Source of the DNA: Vogesella aquatica
GTDB lineage: Bacteria; Pseudomonadota; Gammaproteobacteria; Burkholderiales; Chromobacteriaceae
DNA length: 64,000 nucleotides
NCBI RefSeq assembly: GCF_028548455.1
Contig: NZ_JAQQLF010000023.1
Span: 1 to 64,000 of the forward strand
Direction of reading: 5' to 3'
The stretch's first letter is position 1. Each line of letters begins with the position of its first letter. A program made the position numbers and the translations under genes. Positions 36,476 to 45,988 of the stretch are shown one piece after another. The notes beneath the pieces were generated by a model that saw only the letters and a program-made list of their open reading frames with translations, did not search any database and was not told the DNA's origin.

Positions 36476-39400
36476 ATGTCGCACATTCTTAAGCTGCGGG
36501 GCGGCGTCGCCCTGTCCCAGTTCCGACTTGATAAACTCTTGGCCAATGCGCGCGAAGCCGGTCTACCAGACCTGACTATCGCCGCCGAATACTGGCACTT
36601 CGCCGAAAGCGAGTCGCCGCTATCCGAGGCACAAGTTGCCGTGCTGGAAAAACTGCTGACCTATGGCGAACCGCCGCTGGCACAGGAACCAACGGGTGAA
36701 TTCTTCCTGGTTACGCCCCGTTTGGGCACCTTGTCACCGTGGGCGTCCAAAGCGACCGACATCGCACGCCACTGTGGCCTGGAAAATGTCCTGCGCATCG
36801 AGCGCGGCATTGCGTATCACATCCAGTCTGCCGCCCCGTTTACCGAAGAGGCTCGCCAGCGTTTGGCGGGCCTCTTGCACGATCGCATGACAGAAACCGT
36901 GCTGGCCAGCCTGGCCGACGCAGACCGCCTGTTCGTGCATGTTGACCCCCAGCCGCTGTCTACCGTAGACATCCTGGGTGGCGGCAAAGCTGCGCTGGAT
37001 GCGGCCAACGCCGACATGGGCCTGGCCCTGTCGCCGGACGAGGTGGACTACCTGGTAGAAAACTTCATCAAGCTGCAGCGCAACCCTAGCGACGTCGAGC
37101 TGATGATGTTTGCCCAGGCGAACTCCGAGCACTGCCGTCACAAGATCTTCAATGCGCAATTCGTGATCGATGGCGTGGAACAGGGCAAGTCGCTGTTCCG
37201 CATGATCCGCGACACGCACGACGCCCACCCGCAGGGTACCCGCGTAGCGTACAAGGACAACGCCTCGGTGATCGACGGCGCGACCATCGAGCGCTTCTAC
37301 CCGCAGCCGGGCAGCCACACCTACGCGTACAGCGAAGAGCCGACCCACATCCTGATGAAGGTGGAAACCCACAACCACCCGACCGCGATTTCCCCGTTCC
37401 CCGGTGCGTCTACCGGTAATGGCGGCGAAATCCGCGACGAAGGCGCCACCGGCCGTGGCTCGCGCCCGAAAGCCGGCCTGTCGGGCTTTACCGTGTCCAA
37501 CCTGAACGTACCGGGCTTCCAGCAACCGTGGGAAGCCAAGCAGTACGGCAAGCCGGGCCGCATCGCGTCCGCGCTGGACATCATGATCGAAGGCCCCATC
37601 GGCGGCGCCGCGTTCAACAACGAATTCGGCCGCCCGAACCTGGCTGGTTACTTCCGTACCTTTGAAGACGACTTCCAGGGCGAGCGCCGTGGCTACCACA
37701 AGCCGATCATGATCGCCGGTGGCCTGGGCAACATCCAGGAACAGCAAATCTTCAAGAACGAGATCCCCGAAGGCGCACTGCTGATCCAGCTTGGCGGCCC
37801 CAGCCTGCTGATCGGCCTGGGCGGCGGCGCGGCATCCTCGATGGATACCGGTGCCAACAGCGAAAACCTGGACTTCGACTCGGTACAGCGCGGCAACCCG
37901 GAAATCGAACGCCGTTGCCAGGAAGTGATCGACCGCTGCTGGCAGCGCGGCGCGGCCAACCCTATCGTATCCATTCACGATGTGGGTGCCGGCGGCCTGT
38001 CCAACGCCTTCCCCGAGCTGGTAAACGACGCCGGCCGTGGTGCCATCTTCCATCTGCGCAAAGTGCATCTGGAAGAAAAAGGCATGACCCCGATGCAGAT
38101 CTGGTCCAACGAATCGCAAGAGCGTTACGTGATGGCCGTGATGCCGGAAGATCTGGCTACCTTTACCGAGATCTGCGAACGCGAGCGCTGTCCGTTTGCC
38201 GTGATGGGCGTAGCTACCGACGACGGCCACCTGCAAGTGCGCGATGACTACTTCGATAACAAACCGGTAGACATGCCGCTGGAAGTGCTGCTGGGCAAGC
38301 CGCCACGCATGACCCGCGACGTGAAAACCGTGCCGGTAAGCACCGACGCGCTGAACGCCGCGCAGTACGAGCTGAAAGAATCGGCGTACCGCGTGCTGCG
38401 CAACCCGACCGTAGCCGACAAGAGCTTCCTGATTACCATCGGCGACCGTACCGTGGGCGGCATGACCGCACGCGACCAGATGGTAGGCCCGTGGCAGGTG
38501 CCGGTAGCCGACGTGGCTGTGACCGCGATGGGCTTCAACACCACGCTGGGCGAAGCGATGTCCATGGGCGAGCGCACCCCGGTAGCACTGTTTGACGCAC
38601 CGGCCGCCGGCCGCGTGTCGGTAGGCGAATCGCTGCTGAACCTGGCTGCGGCCAACGTAGGCGAGCTGGGCAATGTGAAGCTGTCTGCCAACTGGATGGC
38701 CGCTGCCGGCCACGCTGGCGAAGACGCCAAACTGTACGCCACCGTGAAAGCCATCTCCGACCTGTGCGTTGCCATCGATGTGAGCATTCCGGTGGGTAAA
38801 GACTCGCTGTCGATGAAAACCGTCTGGGAAGAGGGTGGCGAGAAAAAAGCGGTAACTGCGCCGCTGTCGCTGATCATTTCCGCGTTTGCCCCGGTGGCCG
38901 ACGTACGCAAGACCGTGACCCCGCAACTGCGCGCGGCCGATAGCGCCTTGCTGCTGCTGGACCTGGGCGAAGGCAAAAACCGCCTGGGCGGCTCCATCTT
39001 CGGCCAGGTGTGGAACGACATGAACGGCCAGGCGCCGGACGTAGACAGCGCCGACAAGCTGGCTTCCGCCTTTACCGTGATCCAGTCGCTGGTAGAAGAC
39101 GGCAAACTGCTGGCCTATCACGACCGCTCCGACGGCGGCCTGTTCGCCACGCTGGCCGAGATGTGCTTTGCCGGCCATCTGGGTGCGCAGGTTGAGCTGT
39201 CCATGCTGACCGGTGGCGATGCGGCCAACGTGAACGCGGTACTGTTCAACGAAGAGCTCGGCGCGGTACTGCAAGTGGCTGCCGATGAAATCGACAACGT
39301 ACTGAAGCGCTTCGAGATCATGGGCCTGGCGGCCAATGTATCGGTAATCGGCATGCCGGCGACCGATGGCGTGCTGCGCCTGGTGCACGGCGAAGACGAG

Positions 39401-40357
39401 CTGTTTGCCCAGAGCCGCGTGGCCTTGCAGCAAGCCTGGTCGGAAACCAGCTACCGCCTGCAGCGCCTGCGTGACAACCCGGCGGGTGCCGATAGCGAGT
39501 ACGCGCAGATTGCCGACGACGCTTCGCGCGGCCTGTTTGCCGAGCTGACCTTCAATACCGAAGACAACCCGGCGGCGCCATTCATCGCTACCGGTGCGCG
39601 CCCGCGCATCGCCATCCTGCGCGAGCAGGGTGTGAACGGCCAGATCGAAATGGGTGCGGCGTTCACGCGTGCCGGTTTCGAGGCGGTAGACGTGCATATG
39701 TCCGACGTGATTGCCGGCCGCGTACAGCTGGCCGACTTCAAAGGTCTGGCAGCGTGCGGTGGCTTCAGCTACGGTGACGTGCTGGGTGCCGGCGAAGGCT
39801 GGGCCAAGAGCATTCTGTTCAACGGCCAGGCGCGCGAGCAGTTCGAGGCCTTCTTTGGCCGCAGCGATACCTTTGCGCTGGGTGTGTGCAACGGCTGCCA
39901 GATGATGTCCAACCTGTCGGACATCATCCCTGGTGCCCAGCATTGGCCCAAGCTGAAGCGTAACGCTTCCGAGCAGTTCGAAGCCCGCTTCGCGATGGTG
40001 GAAGTGACCGAGTCGCCATCCATCTTCCTGCAGGACATGATCGGCTCCAAGCTGCCGGTAGTGGTATCGCACGGCGAAGGCCGCGCGGTATTTGCGCCGG
40101 GCGCGCAAGAGCAGGTGCTGACGGCGCTGCGCTATGTGGACTTCAATGGCCAGGCCACTGAAACCTATCCGATGAACCCGAACGGTTCGCCGGCAGGTAT
40201 CACTGGCGTCACCACGCCGGATGGCCGCTTCACCATCATGATGCCGCACCCGGAGCGCGTGTTCCGCACCATCCAGAACAGCTGGCACCCGGAAAGCTGG
40301 GGCGAAAACGGCGGCTGGTTCCGCATGTTTGCCAGCGCCCGCCGCTGGATCGGCTAA
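36476..40357 (+). CDS. purL: Phosphoribosylformylglycinamidine synthase (FGAM synthase)
   Basis: 1,293 residues, the large single-chain PurL type. The N-terminal domain is followed by synthetase halves with [32 protein letters not shown] and [10 protein letters not shown]. The C-terminal glutaminase has [18 protein letters not shown], the nucleophile Cys in [11 protein letters not shown] and the His-Glu pair in PHPERVFR. It converts FGAR, glutamine and ATP to FGAM in purine synthesis. It is monocistronic, with a strong terminator right after it. The stop codon overlaps an AAGGTTGGCCGC motif copy. Confidence 0.97.
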   Translation: MSHILKLRGGVALSQFRLDKLLANAREAGLPDLTIAAEYWHFAESESPLSEAQVAVLEKLLTYGEPPLAQEPTGEFFLVTPRLGTLSPWASKATDIARHCGLENVLRIERGIAYHIQSAAPFTEEARQRLAGLLHDRMTETVLASLADADRLFVHVDPQPLSTVDILGGGKAALDAANADMGLALSPDEVDYLVENFIKLQRNPSDVELMMFAQANSEHCRHKIFNAQFVIDGVEQGKSLFRMIRDTHDAHPQGTRVAYKDNASVIDGATIERFYPQPGSHTYAYSEEPTHILMKVETHNHPTAISPFPGASTGNGGEIRDEGATGRGSRPKAGLSGFTVSNLNVPGFQQPWEAKQYGKPGRIASALDIMIEGPIGGAAFNNEFGRPNLAGYFRTFEDDFQGERRGYHKPIMIAGGLGNIQEQQIFKNEIPEGALLIQLGGPSLLIGLGGGAASSMDTGANSENLDFDSVQRGNPEIERRCQEVIDRCWQRGAANPIVSIHDVGAGGLSNAFPELVNDAGRGAIFHLRKVHLEEKGMTPMQIWSNESQERYVMAVMPEDLATFTEICERERCPFAVMGVATDDGHLQVRDDYFDNKPVDMPLEVLLGKPPRMTRDVKTVPVSTDALNAAQYELKESAYRVLRNPTVADKSFLITIGDRTVGGMTARDQMVGPWQVPVADVAVTAMGFNTTLGEAMSMGERTPVALFDAPAAGRVSVGESLLNLAAANVGELGNVKLSANWMAAAGHAGEDAKLYATVKAISDLCVAIDVSIPVGKDSLSMKTVWEEGGEKKAVTAPLSLIISAFAPVADVRKTVTPQLRAADSALLLLDLGEGKNRLGGSIFGQVWNDMNGQAPDVDSADKLASAFTVIQSLVEDGKLLAYHDRSDGGLFATLAEMCFAGHLGAQVELSMLTGGDAANVNAVLFNEELGAVLQVAADEIDNVLKRFEIMGLAANVSVIGMPATDGVLRLVHGEDELFAQSRVALQQAWSETSYRLQRLRDNPAGADSEYAQIADDASRGLFAELTFNTEDNPAAPFIATGARPRIAILREQGVNGQIEMGAAFTRAGFEAVDVHMSDVIAGRVQLADFKGLAACGGFSYGDVLGAGEGWAKSILFNGQAREQFEAFFGRSDTFALGVCNGCQMMSNLSDIIPGAQHWPKLKRNASEQFEARFAMVEVTESPSIFLQDMIGSKLPVVVSHGEGRAVFAPGAQEQVLTALRYVDFNGQATETYPMNPNGSPAGITGVTTPDGRFTIMMPHPERVFRTIQNSWHPESWGENGGWFRMFASARRWIG

Positions 40358-40380
40358 GGTTGGCCGCAAGCTGACAGCAA

Positions 40381-40409
40381 AACGCCCCGACACGTCGGGG
40401 CGTTTTTTT
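40381..40409 (+). terminator. Terminator after purL
   Basis: Perfect 11-bp stem AACGCCCCGAC / GTCGGGGCGTT with a two-base loop, then a T-run. Confidence 0.9.
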
Positions 40410-40556
40410 ATGTCTGCCGGGCGGCAACAGTGCAGGGCGGCTTGTTTGCGGTGCGGCACTTGAAGTAGTGGCGTGTTGCCATTATCTATGGCAACAACAA
40501 TGCAAAAAGCGCCAGACCATTACGGTGCAGGCGCTTATGCATGCTGTACTGCTGTG

Positions 40557-40641
40557 TGGTGCGAAAGGAGAGACTCGAACTCTCACGCCGCGAGGCGCTG
40601 GAACCTAAATCCAGTGCGTCTACCAATTCCGCCACTCTCGC
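40557..40641 (-). tRNA. tRNA-Leu (anticodon UAG)
   Basis: 85 nt including an encoded CCA. On the minus strand the acceptor arms GCGAGAG and CTTTCGC pair. The anticodon arm is CTGGA-TTTAGGT-TCCAG with anticodon TAG. There is a long variable arm as expected for leucine, and a TTCGAGT T-loop. It reads CUA/CUG-type codons. Confidence 0.95.
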
Positions 40642-40798
40642 CACGACATCAGTACTGCTTTGAGGAAACGGATAATAGACCAATCAGCTTTTTTTGGCAA
40701 GCATCCTGATCAAAATAGGCAGCTGCAGAAACTTGTGTAACAATATGTTGTCCATGACATTGCCGTCCCCAATAACACGCGCGAGGAGAATCGTCGCC

Positions 40799-41488
40799 AT
40801 GCAACCGAACCTTCACACTGCTTACAAAACCACCGCATACAGCGGCGCAAGCCATAAGGTTCTACGTAATACCTATGGCCTGCTGGCCCTGTCCATGGTG
40901 CCCACCGTTATCGGCGGCACCATTGGTGCCAACATGAGCTTTGCCTTCATGGCGGCCAGCCCGATCATGAGCGTACTGGCCATGATGGCTGTCATCTACG
41001 GCCTGATGTTCGCCGTACAGGCCAACCGCAACAATGCACTGGGCGTACCACTGATGTTGGTGTTCACCTTTGCCATGGGCCTGATGCTGGGGCCGTTGCT
41101 GCAAGTGGCGCTGAAGCTGTCCAACGGCGCGCAGCTGATCATGGTAGCCGGCGGCGGTACCGCAGCCGTGTTCGCCGTGATGGCAGGCATTGCCACCACC
41201 ACCAAGCGTGACCTGTCCGGCATGGGTAAATTCCTGACCGTAGGTGCCGTGGTGCTGATGGTAGCCATTGTTGCCAACATCTTCCTGCAGCTGCCGGCCA
41301 TGGCCCTGGCCATCTCCGCAGCCTTCGTGATCTTCAGCTCGCTGATGATCCTGTGGGAAGTGAAAAACGTGGTAGATGGCGGCGAAACCAGCTACATCTC
41401 TGCTGCACTGGGCATCTACATCAGCATCTACAACCTGTTTACCAGCCTGCTGCACCTGCTGATGGCTTTTGCCGGCGACCGCGACTAA
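40799..41488 (+). CDS. yccA: YccA/Bax-inhibitor-1 family membrane protein
   Basis: 229 residues from the ATG at 40799, with AGGAGA upstream. Seven hydrophobic segments are visible, with the family's GIYISIYNLFTSLLHLL ending and a short charged C-terminus. In E. coli YccA binds FtsH and modulates its degradation of membrane proteins. The length matches the family. It stands alone between tRNA-Leu on the other strand and its own terminator. Confidence 0.9.
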   Translation: MQPNLHTAYKTTAYSGASHKVLRNTYGLLALSMVPTVIGGTIGANMSFAFMAASPIMSVLAMMAVIYGLMFAVQANRNNALGVPLMLVFTFAMGLMLGPLLQVALKLSNGAQLIMVAGGGTAAVFAVMAGIATTTKRDLSGMGKFLTVGAVVLMVAIVANIFLQLPAMALAISAAFVIFSSLMILWEVKNVVDGGETSYISAALGIYISIYNLFTSLLHLLMAFAGDRD

Positions 41489-41514
41489 GCGCTGCCAGGC
41501 AGTACCAACCAAGC

Positions 41515-41540
41515 AACGCCGGCCTAGTGCCGGCGTTTTT
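41515..41540 (+). terminator. Terminator after yccA
   Basis: AACGCCGGC / GCCGGCGTT stem with a five-base loop, followed by T residues. Confidence 0.85.
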
Positions 41541-41612
41541 GCATCTGGCAGGCTGGCGCTGGCCACTGAAAATGTACATAATCAAATCAGCAAAAACCAA
41601 GGGCCACGACAC

Positions 41613-43220
41613 ATGCTAGATATCCTCATCACAGCCATCCTGGCGGCAGGCAGCAGCGGGGGCGTGGCATGGCTGTTGTTGCGCGGTAAAAGCGAGGCAG
41701 CCTACCAGCAGGGCAGGGCCGAGGTGCAGCTGGAGCTGGCGCAGCTGCAAGGCCAGTGGCACAGCCTGAACCAGCAATGGCAAGCCCTGCAGCAGCGCGA
41801 ACAGCACGCACAAGACACCCTGCAGACTTTGCACGCCCAATACACCGAAAGCCAGCAAAAGCTGGCCAGCCTGGCCAGCCACCTGCAGCGCATCCCCGAG
41901 CTGGAAACCCGGCTGCAAGCACGCGAAGCGCAGCTGCAAAGCCAGCAACAGTTGGCCGCAGAGCAGGGCGCACGCCTGGCCGCTAGCGAAGAGCAGGGCA
42001 GGCAAATGGAACGGCTGCTACAAGAGCGCGGCCAACTACAAGCCCAGCTGGCTGCCGCGCAGCAAGAGGTCGCCCAGCTGCAAGTAGACAAGCAGCAGCT
42101 GCGAACCCTGCTGGAGCAAGAGCGGCTGCAGGCCACAGAAAAACTGGCCATGCTGGCCAGTGCACGCGAAAGCCTCAGCCAGCAATTCAAGGTGCTGGCC
42201 AACGACATCCTGGAAGAAAAAAGCCAGCGCTTTACCGAGCAAAACCGGCAAAACCTCGACCAGCTGCTGGCCCCCATGGGCGAACGACTGCAAGCCTTTG
42301 GCAAGCTGGTGCAAGACACCTACGACAAAGACAGCAAAGAGCGCCTGACGCTGGAGCACGAGCTACGCAAGCTGCAGCAGCTCAATACCCAGCTCAACCA
42401 GGACGCCATCGCGCTGACCAATGCACTCACCGGCAGCAACAACAAAGCCCAGGGCAACTGGGGCGAAATGGTGCTGGAAAAAGTACTGGAAAGCTCCGGC
42501 CTTACGCGCAACCGCGAATACCGTGTACAGGTGTCCGACCGCGTCGAGCAGGAAGACGGCAGCCAGCGCCGCTACCAGCCGGACGTGGTCATCGACCTGC
42601 CGGAAGGAAAACAGCTGGTTATCGACTCGAAAGTATCGCTGAATGCCTACGTGCGCTATACCGCCAGCGAAGACCGTACTACGCAAGAGGCCGAGCTCAA
42701 GGCCCACATCGCCGCGCTGCGCCAGCACATACGCACGCTTTCGGAAAAACGCTATCAGGACCTGTACAAGCTCAACACGCTGGATTTCGTGTTTATGTTC
42801 ATCCCGGTAGAGCCGGCCTACCTGCTGGCCGTGCAGCAAGACATGAGCTTGTTCAACGAAGCGTTCGAACGCCGCATCATGATTGTCGGCCCCAGCACGC
42901 TACTGGCTACACTACGCACCGTGGCCAGCATCTGGCGCTATGAGTACCAGAACCAGAACGCGCAGGAAATCGCCCGCCAGGGTGGCGCCATGTACGACAA
43001 ACTGGCCAGCCTGGCCGAATCGCTGGAAAAGGTTGGCCGCCAGATCGGGCAGCTGCAAGACAGCCACCAGCAAGCCATGCGCCAGCTCAGCAACGGCAGC
43101 GGCAATCTGATCGGCCGCGCCGAAAAGCTGCGCAAGCTGGGCGCAAAGAGTAACAAAAGCCTGCCGGGCCACCTGCTGACGGATGCATCGGCAGAAAATG
43201 AAGAAGAAACTACAGAATAA
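41613..43220 (+). CDS. rmuC: RmuC-family protein
   Basis: 535 residues from the ATG at 41613. One N-terminal membrane segment (ILITAILAAGSSGGVAWLLL) is followed by about 200 residues of Gln- and Glu-rich coiled coil. Then comes the RmuC nuclease-like core with GNWGEMVLEKVLESSGL, DVVIDLPEGKQLVIDSKVSL and VFMFIPVEPAY. RmuC limits recombination at inverted repeats. The IDSKVS element is compatible with a PD-(D/E)XK-type fold. It is slightly longer than E. coli RmuC because of the coiled coil. Confidence 0.92.
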   Translation: MLDILITAILAAGSSGGVAWLLLRGKSEAAYQQGRAEVQLELAQLQGQWHSLNQQWQALQQREQHAQDTLQTLHAQYTESQQKLASLASHLQRIPELETRLQAREAQLQSQQQLAAEQGARLAASEEQGRQMERLLQERGQLQAQLAAAQQEVAQLQVDKQQLRTLLEQERLQATEKLAMLASARESLSQQFKVLANDILEEKSQRFTEQNRQNLDQLLAPMGERLQAFGKLVQDTYDKDSKERLTLEHELRKLQQLNTQLNQDAIALTNALTGSNNKAQGNWGEMVLEKVLESSGLTRNREYRVQVSDRVEQEDGSQRRYQPDVVIDLPEGKQLVIDSKVSLNAYVRYTASEDRTTQEAELKAHIAALRQHIRTLSEKRYQDLYKLNTLDFVFMFIPVEPAYLLAVQQDMSLFNEAFERRIMIVGPSTLLATLRTVASIWRYEYQNQNAQEIARQGGAMYDKLASLAESLEKVGRQIGQLQDSHQQAMRQLSNGSGNLIGRAEKLRKLGAKSNKSLPGHLLTDASAENEEETTE

Positions 43221-43284
43221 TTCTTGCACTGCCATTACCTGTCATCTATACAGAATTCAGGTAACAGAAAGGAGGGAGCAAATC

Positions 43285-43425
43285 TTGGAATCGCTGGTTT
43301 TACTCGTAGTTGCAGTCGGATTTGTTGCGTTCTTTAGCCGTAAAGCGTTAGTCCAGAAGCGAGCACGCATCGCCGTGCGCACGCAGCACCCGGCCTCCCG
43401 CCGGCAACGCTCCAACCTCTTTTGA
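43285..43425 (+). CDS. Small 46-residue single-pass membrane protein (TTG start)
   Basis: A strong AAAGGAGGG site at 43268-43276 stands 8 bp before a TTG at 43285. From there the frame reads MESLVLLVVAVGFVAFFSRK, then a basic tail rich in Arg, Lys and Gln ending SNLF. This gives one hydrophobic helix with a cytoplasmic basic tail. It follows rmuC by 64 bp. I do not recognise a family. The ribosome site and composition argue that it is translated; similar micropeptides are easily missed by annotation. Confidence 0.6.
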   Translation: MESLVLLVVAVGFVAFFSRKALVQKRARIAVRTQHPASRRQRSNLF

Positions 43426-43511
43426 TACCTGTTTGTGGTGTTTGGAATGAAGTAGGAAGTAGTTTGAAGTTGTATCTAGTCAGACGAACCTTTAGTTTTA
43501 CTCACCCCAAC

Positions 43512-43539
43512 ACAAAGCCGGCCCTTGGCCGGCTTTGTT
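43512..43539 (+). terminator. Terminator downstream of the small membrane protein
   Basis: Perfect 11-bp stem ACAAAGCCGGC / GCCGGCTTTGT with a five-base loop. The rest of 43426-43779 has no recognisable gene. A minus-strand fragment near 43680-43750 reads LRVLLDVHKAGLSDAFDSMF, but I cannot place it. Confidence 0.8.
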
Positions 43540-43779
43540 ACATCCACGGTGATCGTCAATATCGCCGCTACGTAGCAGTCAGTTAAATCCAGCACCACTG
43601 GCAAAGTGCGGTTAGCTTGAATTTGTACGTTTTCTAAGCATCCACATTATTTACAGAGGGCGGCACGCACTTATCCGCCTACGCCTGATAAAACATAGAA
43701 TCAAACGCATCAGACAGCCCAGCTTTATGTACGTCCAGTAGAACACGCAGGCTAGTTGGGATGCCTGAGCATAGAATGC

Positions 43780-43970
43780 CCAACCAACTGGGTACAGATC
43801 CACTAGAAGTCATCGCTGCGGCGAACATGGAACGCGAAAAATCCTTTGAAAAGAAGGAGTTTTGGGCGGATTTTCGCAAAAAGATCGGCGCATTGGCCGT
43901 GGCCGGTCTGATGGTTCTGACGACGCTAATGAGCCCAGTTGAAGGCTCGAAAGCCCCCTCAGGGGTTTAG
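43780..43970 (+). pseudogene. Truncated copy of the inovirus regulator gene
   Basis: The frame here matches the C-terminal part of the intact phage gene at 52521-52868: NQLGTDPLEVIAAANMEREK, then DFRKKIGALAVAGLMVLTTL, ending at the same stop position. The N-terminal HTH half is missing. The DNA match runs from CCAACCAACTGGGTA (43780) into the dif-like site and is 207 bp long, the same length as at the other end (52678-52884). Confidence 0.8.
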
Positions 43971-43975
43971 TATTT

Positions 43976-44004
43976 ACGTCGTATAATTCGGCCATATGTT
44001 AAAT
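43976..44004 (+). other. Left dif-like Xer attachment site
   Basis: The XerC-side arm ACGTCGTATAA (43976-43986) is identical to that of the right site. The central segment is TTCGGCC. The XerD-side arm ATATGTTAAAT (43994-44004) differs from the canonical TTATGTTAAAT at one base. The spacer is one base longer than the usual six. Confidence 0.7.
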
Positions 44005-44063
44005 ACATGTTTCGACTTGTGATGGAATGAAGTACGTAGAACTACCTATGTGGTATTTTCACC

Positions 44064-44507
44064 ATGCGCACACGCCGATTCCCCCGCTGTGACTTCCCTT
44101 GCAACCCTGATGACCTCATCAGGGTTGTTTGCTTTGGCGATGCCGAGAAGCTGGCCTCATCGCTCTATGTGACAGTAGAGCAGATAGAACGCTGGCGAAC
44201 GGGACAGGAGGCGGTACCGTTCGCCGTATACGCAACGCTGAAGGCGCAGGACAAGCCGCAGCTGGGCGAAACGTGGGGCGAGTGGCAGGGCTTCTATCTG
44301 GACAGAGGGCGGCTGGTATCAGATGAGTACCGCGCCGCCGTCAGCCTGGATGATGTGTTGAAGCTGCGCGAGTATCGAAGACTTGATAGACTTGTCATAG
44401 AGCAGGCAGATACGATAGAACGAATAATTGTGGAGCGAGATTTCTACAAAAATCAGTGCCATCGTGAAGCCAAGTTTGGCCTGATGATCAATAGAATTTT
44501 CAAATAG
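44064..44507 (+). CDS. Small phage-associated protein, unknown function
   Basis: 147 residues. The N-terminus RTRRFPRCDFPCNPDDLIRV precedes a segment (DAEKLASSLYVTVEQIERWRTGQEAVP) that looks like a short helix-turn-helix as in small phage regulators. The C-terminal third (VLKLREYRRLDRLVIEQADTIERII) is likely coiled coil. It lies just inside the left Xer site and is followed 8 bp later by the DUF4145-like gene in the same direction, suggesting an operon. Its orientation is opposite to the phage structural genes, so an accessory or control role is likely. Confidence 0.65.
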   Translation: MRTRRFPRCDFPCNPDDLIRVVCFGDAEKLASSLYVTVEQIERWRTGQEAVPFAVYATLKAQDKPQLGETWGEWQGFYLDRGRLVSDEYRAAVSLDDVLKLREYRRLDRLVIEQADTIERIIVERDFYKNQCHREAKFGLMINRIFK

Positions 44508-44515
44508 GAGGTTTT

Positions 44516-45106
44516 ATGTCGAGAGTTATCATCGCTGGCGATACGATGCGTATAGAAATAGACAGATGCCCAAGATGCAACATAGCGAGCCCATTTATTG
44601 TAGGGCTTAGAAAACATGCACAGGATAGACAATGGGGTCCCTCATCAAACATGCTCAGCTGCACTGCCTGTGATCAGTCAGTGCTTGTTGAATACTCAGG
44701 ATCAAAGCTTATTAACATGTTTCCGAGTATTGAAACTACAGATGAGGCAATACCGGAAAAGGCAAGAGACTTCCTCAATCAAGCAATCGCGACTATGAAT
44801 ATTGCATCCTCTGGATCTTTGATGCTATCCGCATCATGCATCGATGAGATGTTAAAAGTGAAAGGTTATAAGACTGGGAGACTAAATGATCGAATTAAAA
44901 AAGCCGCAGAAGATCATGTCATAACCAAAGAAATGGAAATGTGGGCGCATGAGATAAGATTGGAGGCGAATGATCAAAGACATGCAGATGAAGATGCAGA
45001 GCCTGCGACTCCAGAAAATGCACAACGAATTGTGACATTCGCAAAGGCGCTTGCGGAATTTCTATTTGTATTGCCGTCAAAAATAGAAAAAGCAAGAAGT
45101 AAGTAG
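44516..45106 (+). CDS. DUF4145-like protein with zinc-ribbon start
   Basis: 196 residues, with AGGAGG directly upstream. Cys pairs (CPRC near residue 19 and CTAC near 49) suggest a zinc ribbon. The C-terminal part SASCIDEMLKVKGYKTGRLN, then MWAHEIRLEANDQRHAD, matches the helical DUF4145 pattern, a domain also found attached to restriction and other defence proteins. The gene is more AT-rich than the phage core. I infer a cargo gene, possibly for superinfection exclusion or defence, but nothing in the sequence proves this. Confidence 0.65.
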   Translation: MSRVIIAGDTMRIEIDRCPRCNIASPFIVGLRKHAQDRQWGPSSNMLSCTACDQSVLVEYSGSKLINMFPSIETTDEAIPEKARDFLNQAIATMNIASSGSLMLSASCIDEMLKVKGYKTGRLNDRIKKAAEDHVITKEMEMWAHEIRLEANDQRHADEDAEPATPENAQRIVTFAKALAEFLFVLPSKIEKARSK

Positions 45107-45225
45107 CAAGACAAATGCCAGGTGCAAACAGTCGAAAAGCAAGAAATATGCACTCACGTGCAGGCGGTCTAGTGCCAAAATGGCACAAAAGACGGGTATT
45201 ACCAGTCACCCGTCAGTGACACCGA

Positions 45226-45244
45226 GTGCCGGAGGTTCCGGCAC
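45226..45244. terminator. Hairpin between converging phage genes
   Basis: GTGCCGGA / TCCGGCAC, an 8-bp perfect stem with a three-base loop, in the gap between the DUF4145-like gene and the converging DUF2726-like gene. There is no strong T-run, so its strength is uncertain. Confidence 0.5.
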
Positions 45245-45250
45245 ACACCT

Positions 45251-45859
45251 TTACGACTGCTTGAGCTGATCCAGCTTTAGCAGCACATCACACAGGCGCT
45301 GCACCTGGTCGCCGTGCGGCACCTTCGGAATGCGGAACACACGAATGCCGGCCTGTTTAATGGCTGCGTCGCGTTGCTGGTCGGCTTCCTTCTTGTTGGC
45401 GTGCGTACTGTCGTCCAGCTCGATGAGTGCCACGATACTGAAATCAGGGCGCACTATCAGGAAATCGGCCACCTTCTGGCGCATGGTAGCGAAGCGGCGA
45501 TAGTTGGACTTGCTGTCCCCACCTTCAACGCGCAGGAATGCGCTAAACGCCACCTGCGGCAATACGATGTAATGGCCGTTCAGATGGTTGGCCAGCGACC
45601 AGTAGCAAGTAGCCTCGCGCTGGGTAAGCGGTGGTTTGCTCTGAAATACGGACAGCGGCGAAATCGGGTCATCTGCCGCTGGCACATCAGGGATGTGCTC
45701 GTGCTGTGCCTGGTTAGGGGCAGAGCGCGTTATCGGCTCCAGTTTCATCGAAGCGGCGCGGCCAAATGGGGATTTGGCTTTCTTGCGGCCAGACTTGGCA
45801 CCGACAAGCACGGCAACCAGAACCAGGGCGGCAAGAAACAGGATGGTAAGTAGTGTCAT
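45251..45859 (-). CDS. DUF2726-like membrane-anchored protein
   Basis: 202 residues from the ATG at 45859. One N-terminal membrane segment (LLTILFLAALVLVAVLVGA) is followed by a basic linker. A C-terminal domain contains LTQREATCYWSLANHL, KVADFLIVRPDFSIVALIEL and AGIRVFRIP, the pattern of DUF2726, a restriction-endonuclease-like fold with D and E-x-D residues. It lies between the secretin terminator and the DUF4145-like gene, so it is outside the structural operon. An AAGGTTGGCCGC copy, the chromosomal motif, lies 19 bp upstream of the start, hinting that this piece came from a related host chromosome. Confidence 0.75.
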   Translation of the reverse strand: MTLLTILFLAALVLVAVLVGAKSGRKKAKSPFGRAASMKLEPITRSAPNQAQHEHIPDVPAADDPISPLSVFQSKPPLTQREATCYWSLANHLNGHYIVLPQVAFSAFLRVEGGDSKSNYRRFATMRQKVADFLIVRPDFSIVALIELDDSTHANKKEADQQRDAAIKQAGIRVFRIPKVPHGDQVQRLCDVLLKLDQLKQS

Positions 45860-45906
45860 GCAATCAGGGTAACAAACAAGGTTGGCCGCAGGCAAACCAG
45901 CAAAGC

Positions 45907-45938
45907 AAAACCCCCGACCGTAACGGCTCGGGGGTTTT
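45907..45938 (-). terminator. Terminator of the phage assembly operon
   Basis: AAAACCCCCGA / TCGGGGGTTTT, an 11-bp perfect stem, placed after the secretin stop on the minus strand. Confidence 0.85.
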
Positions 45939-45988
45939 GTTGTGGGGCGGCGTCGTTTCCGGCGGCCACGCTGCGCATGGCACGCCGG

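Noticed and set aside
36734-40459. 1,241-codon minus-strand open frame across purL
   Set aside because: Antisense shadow of a strongly conserved purL gene with biased codons; no motif or ribosome site.
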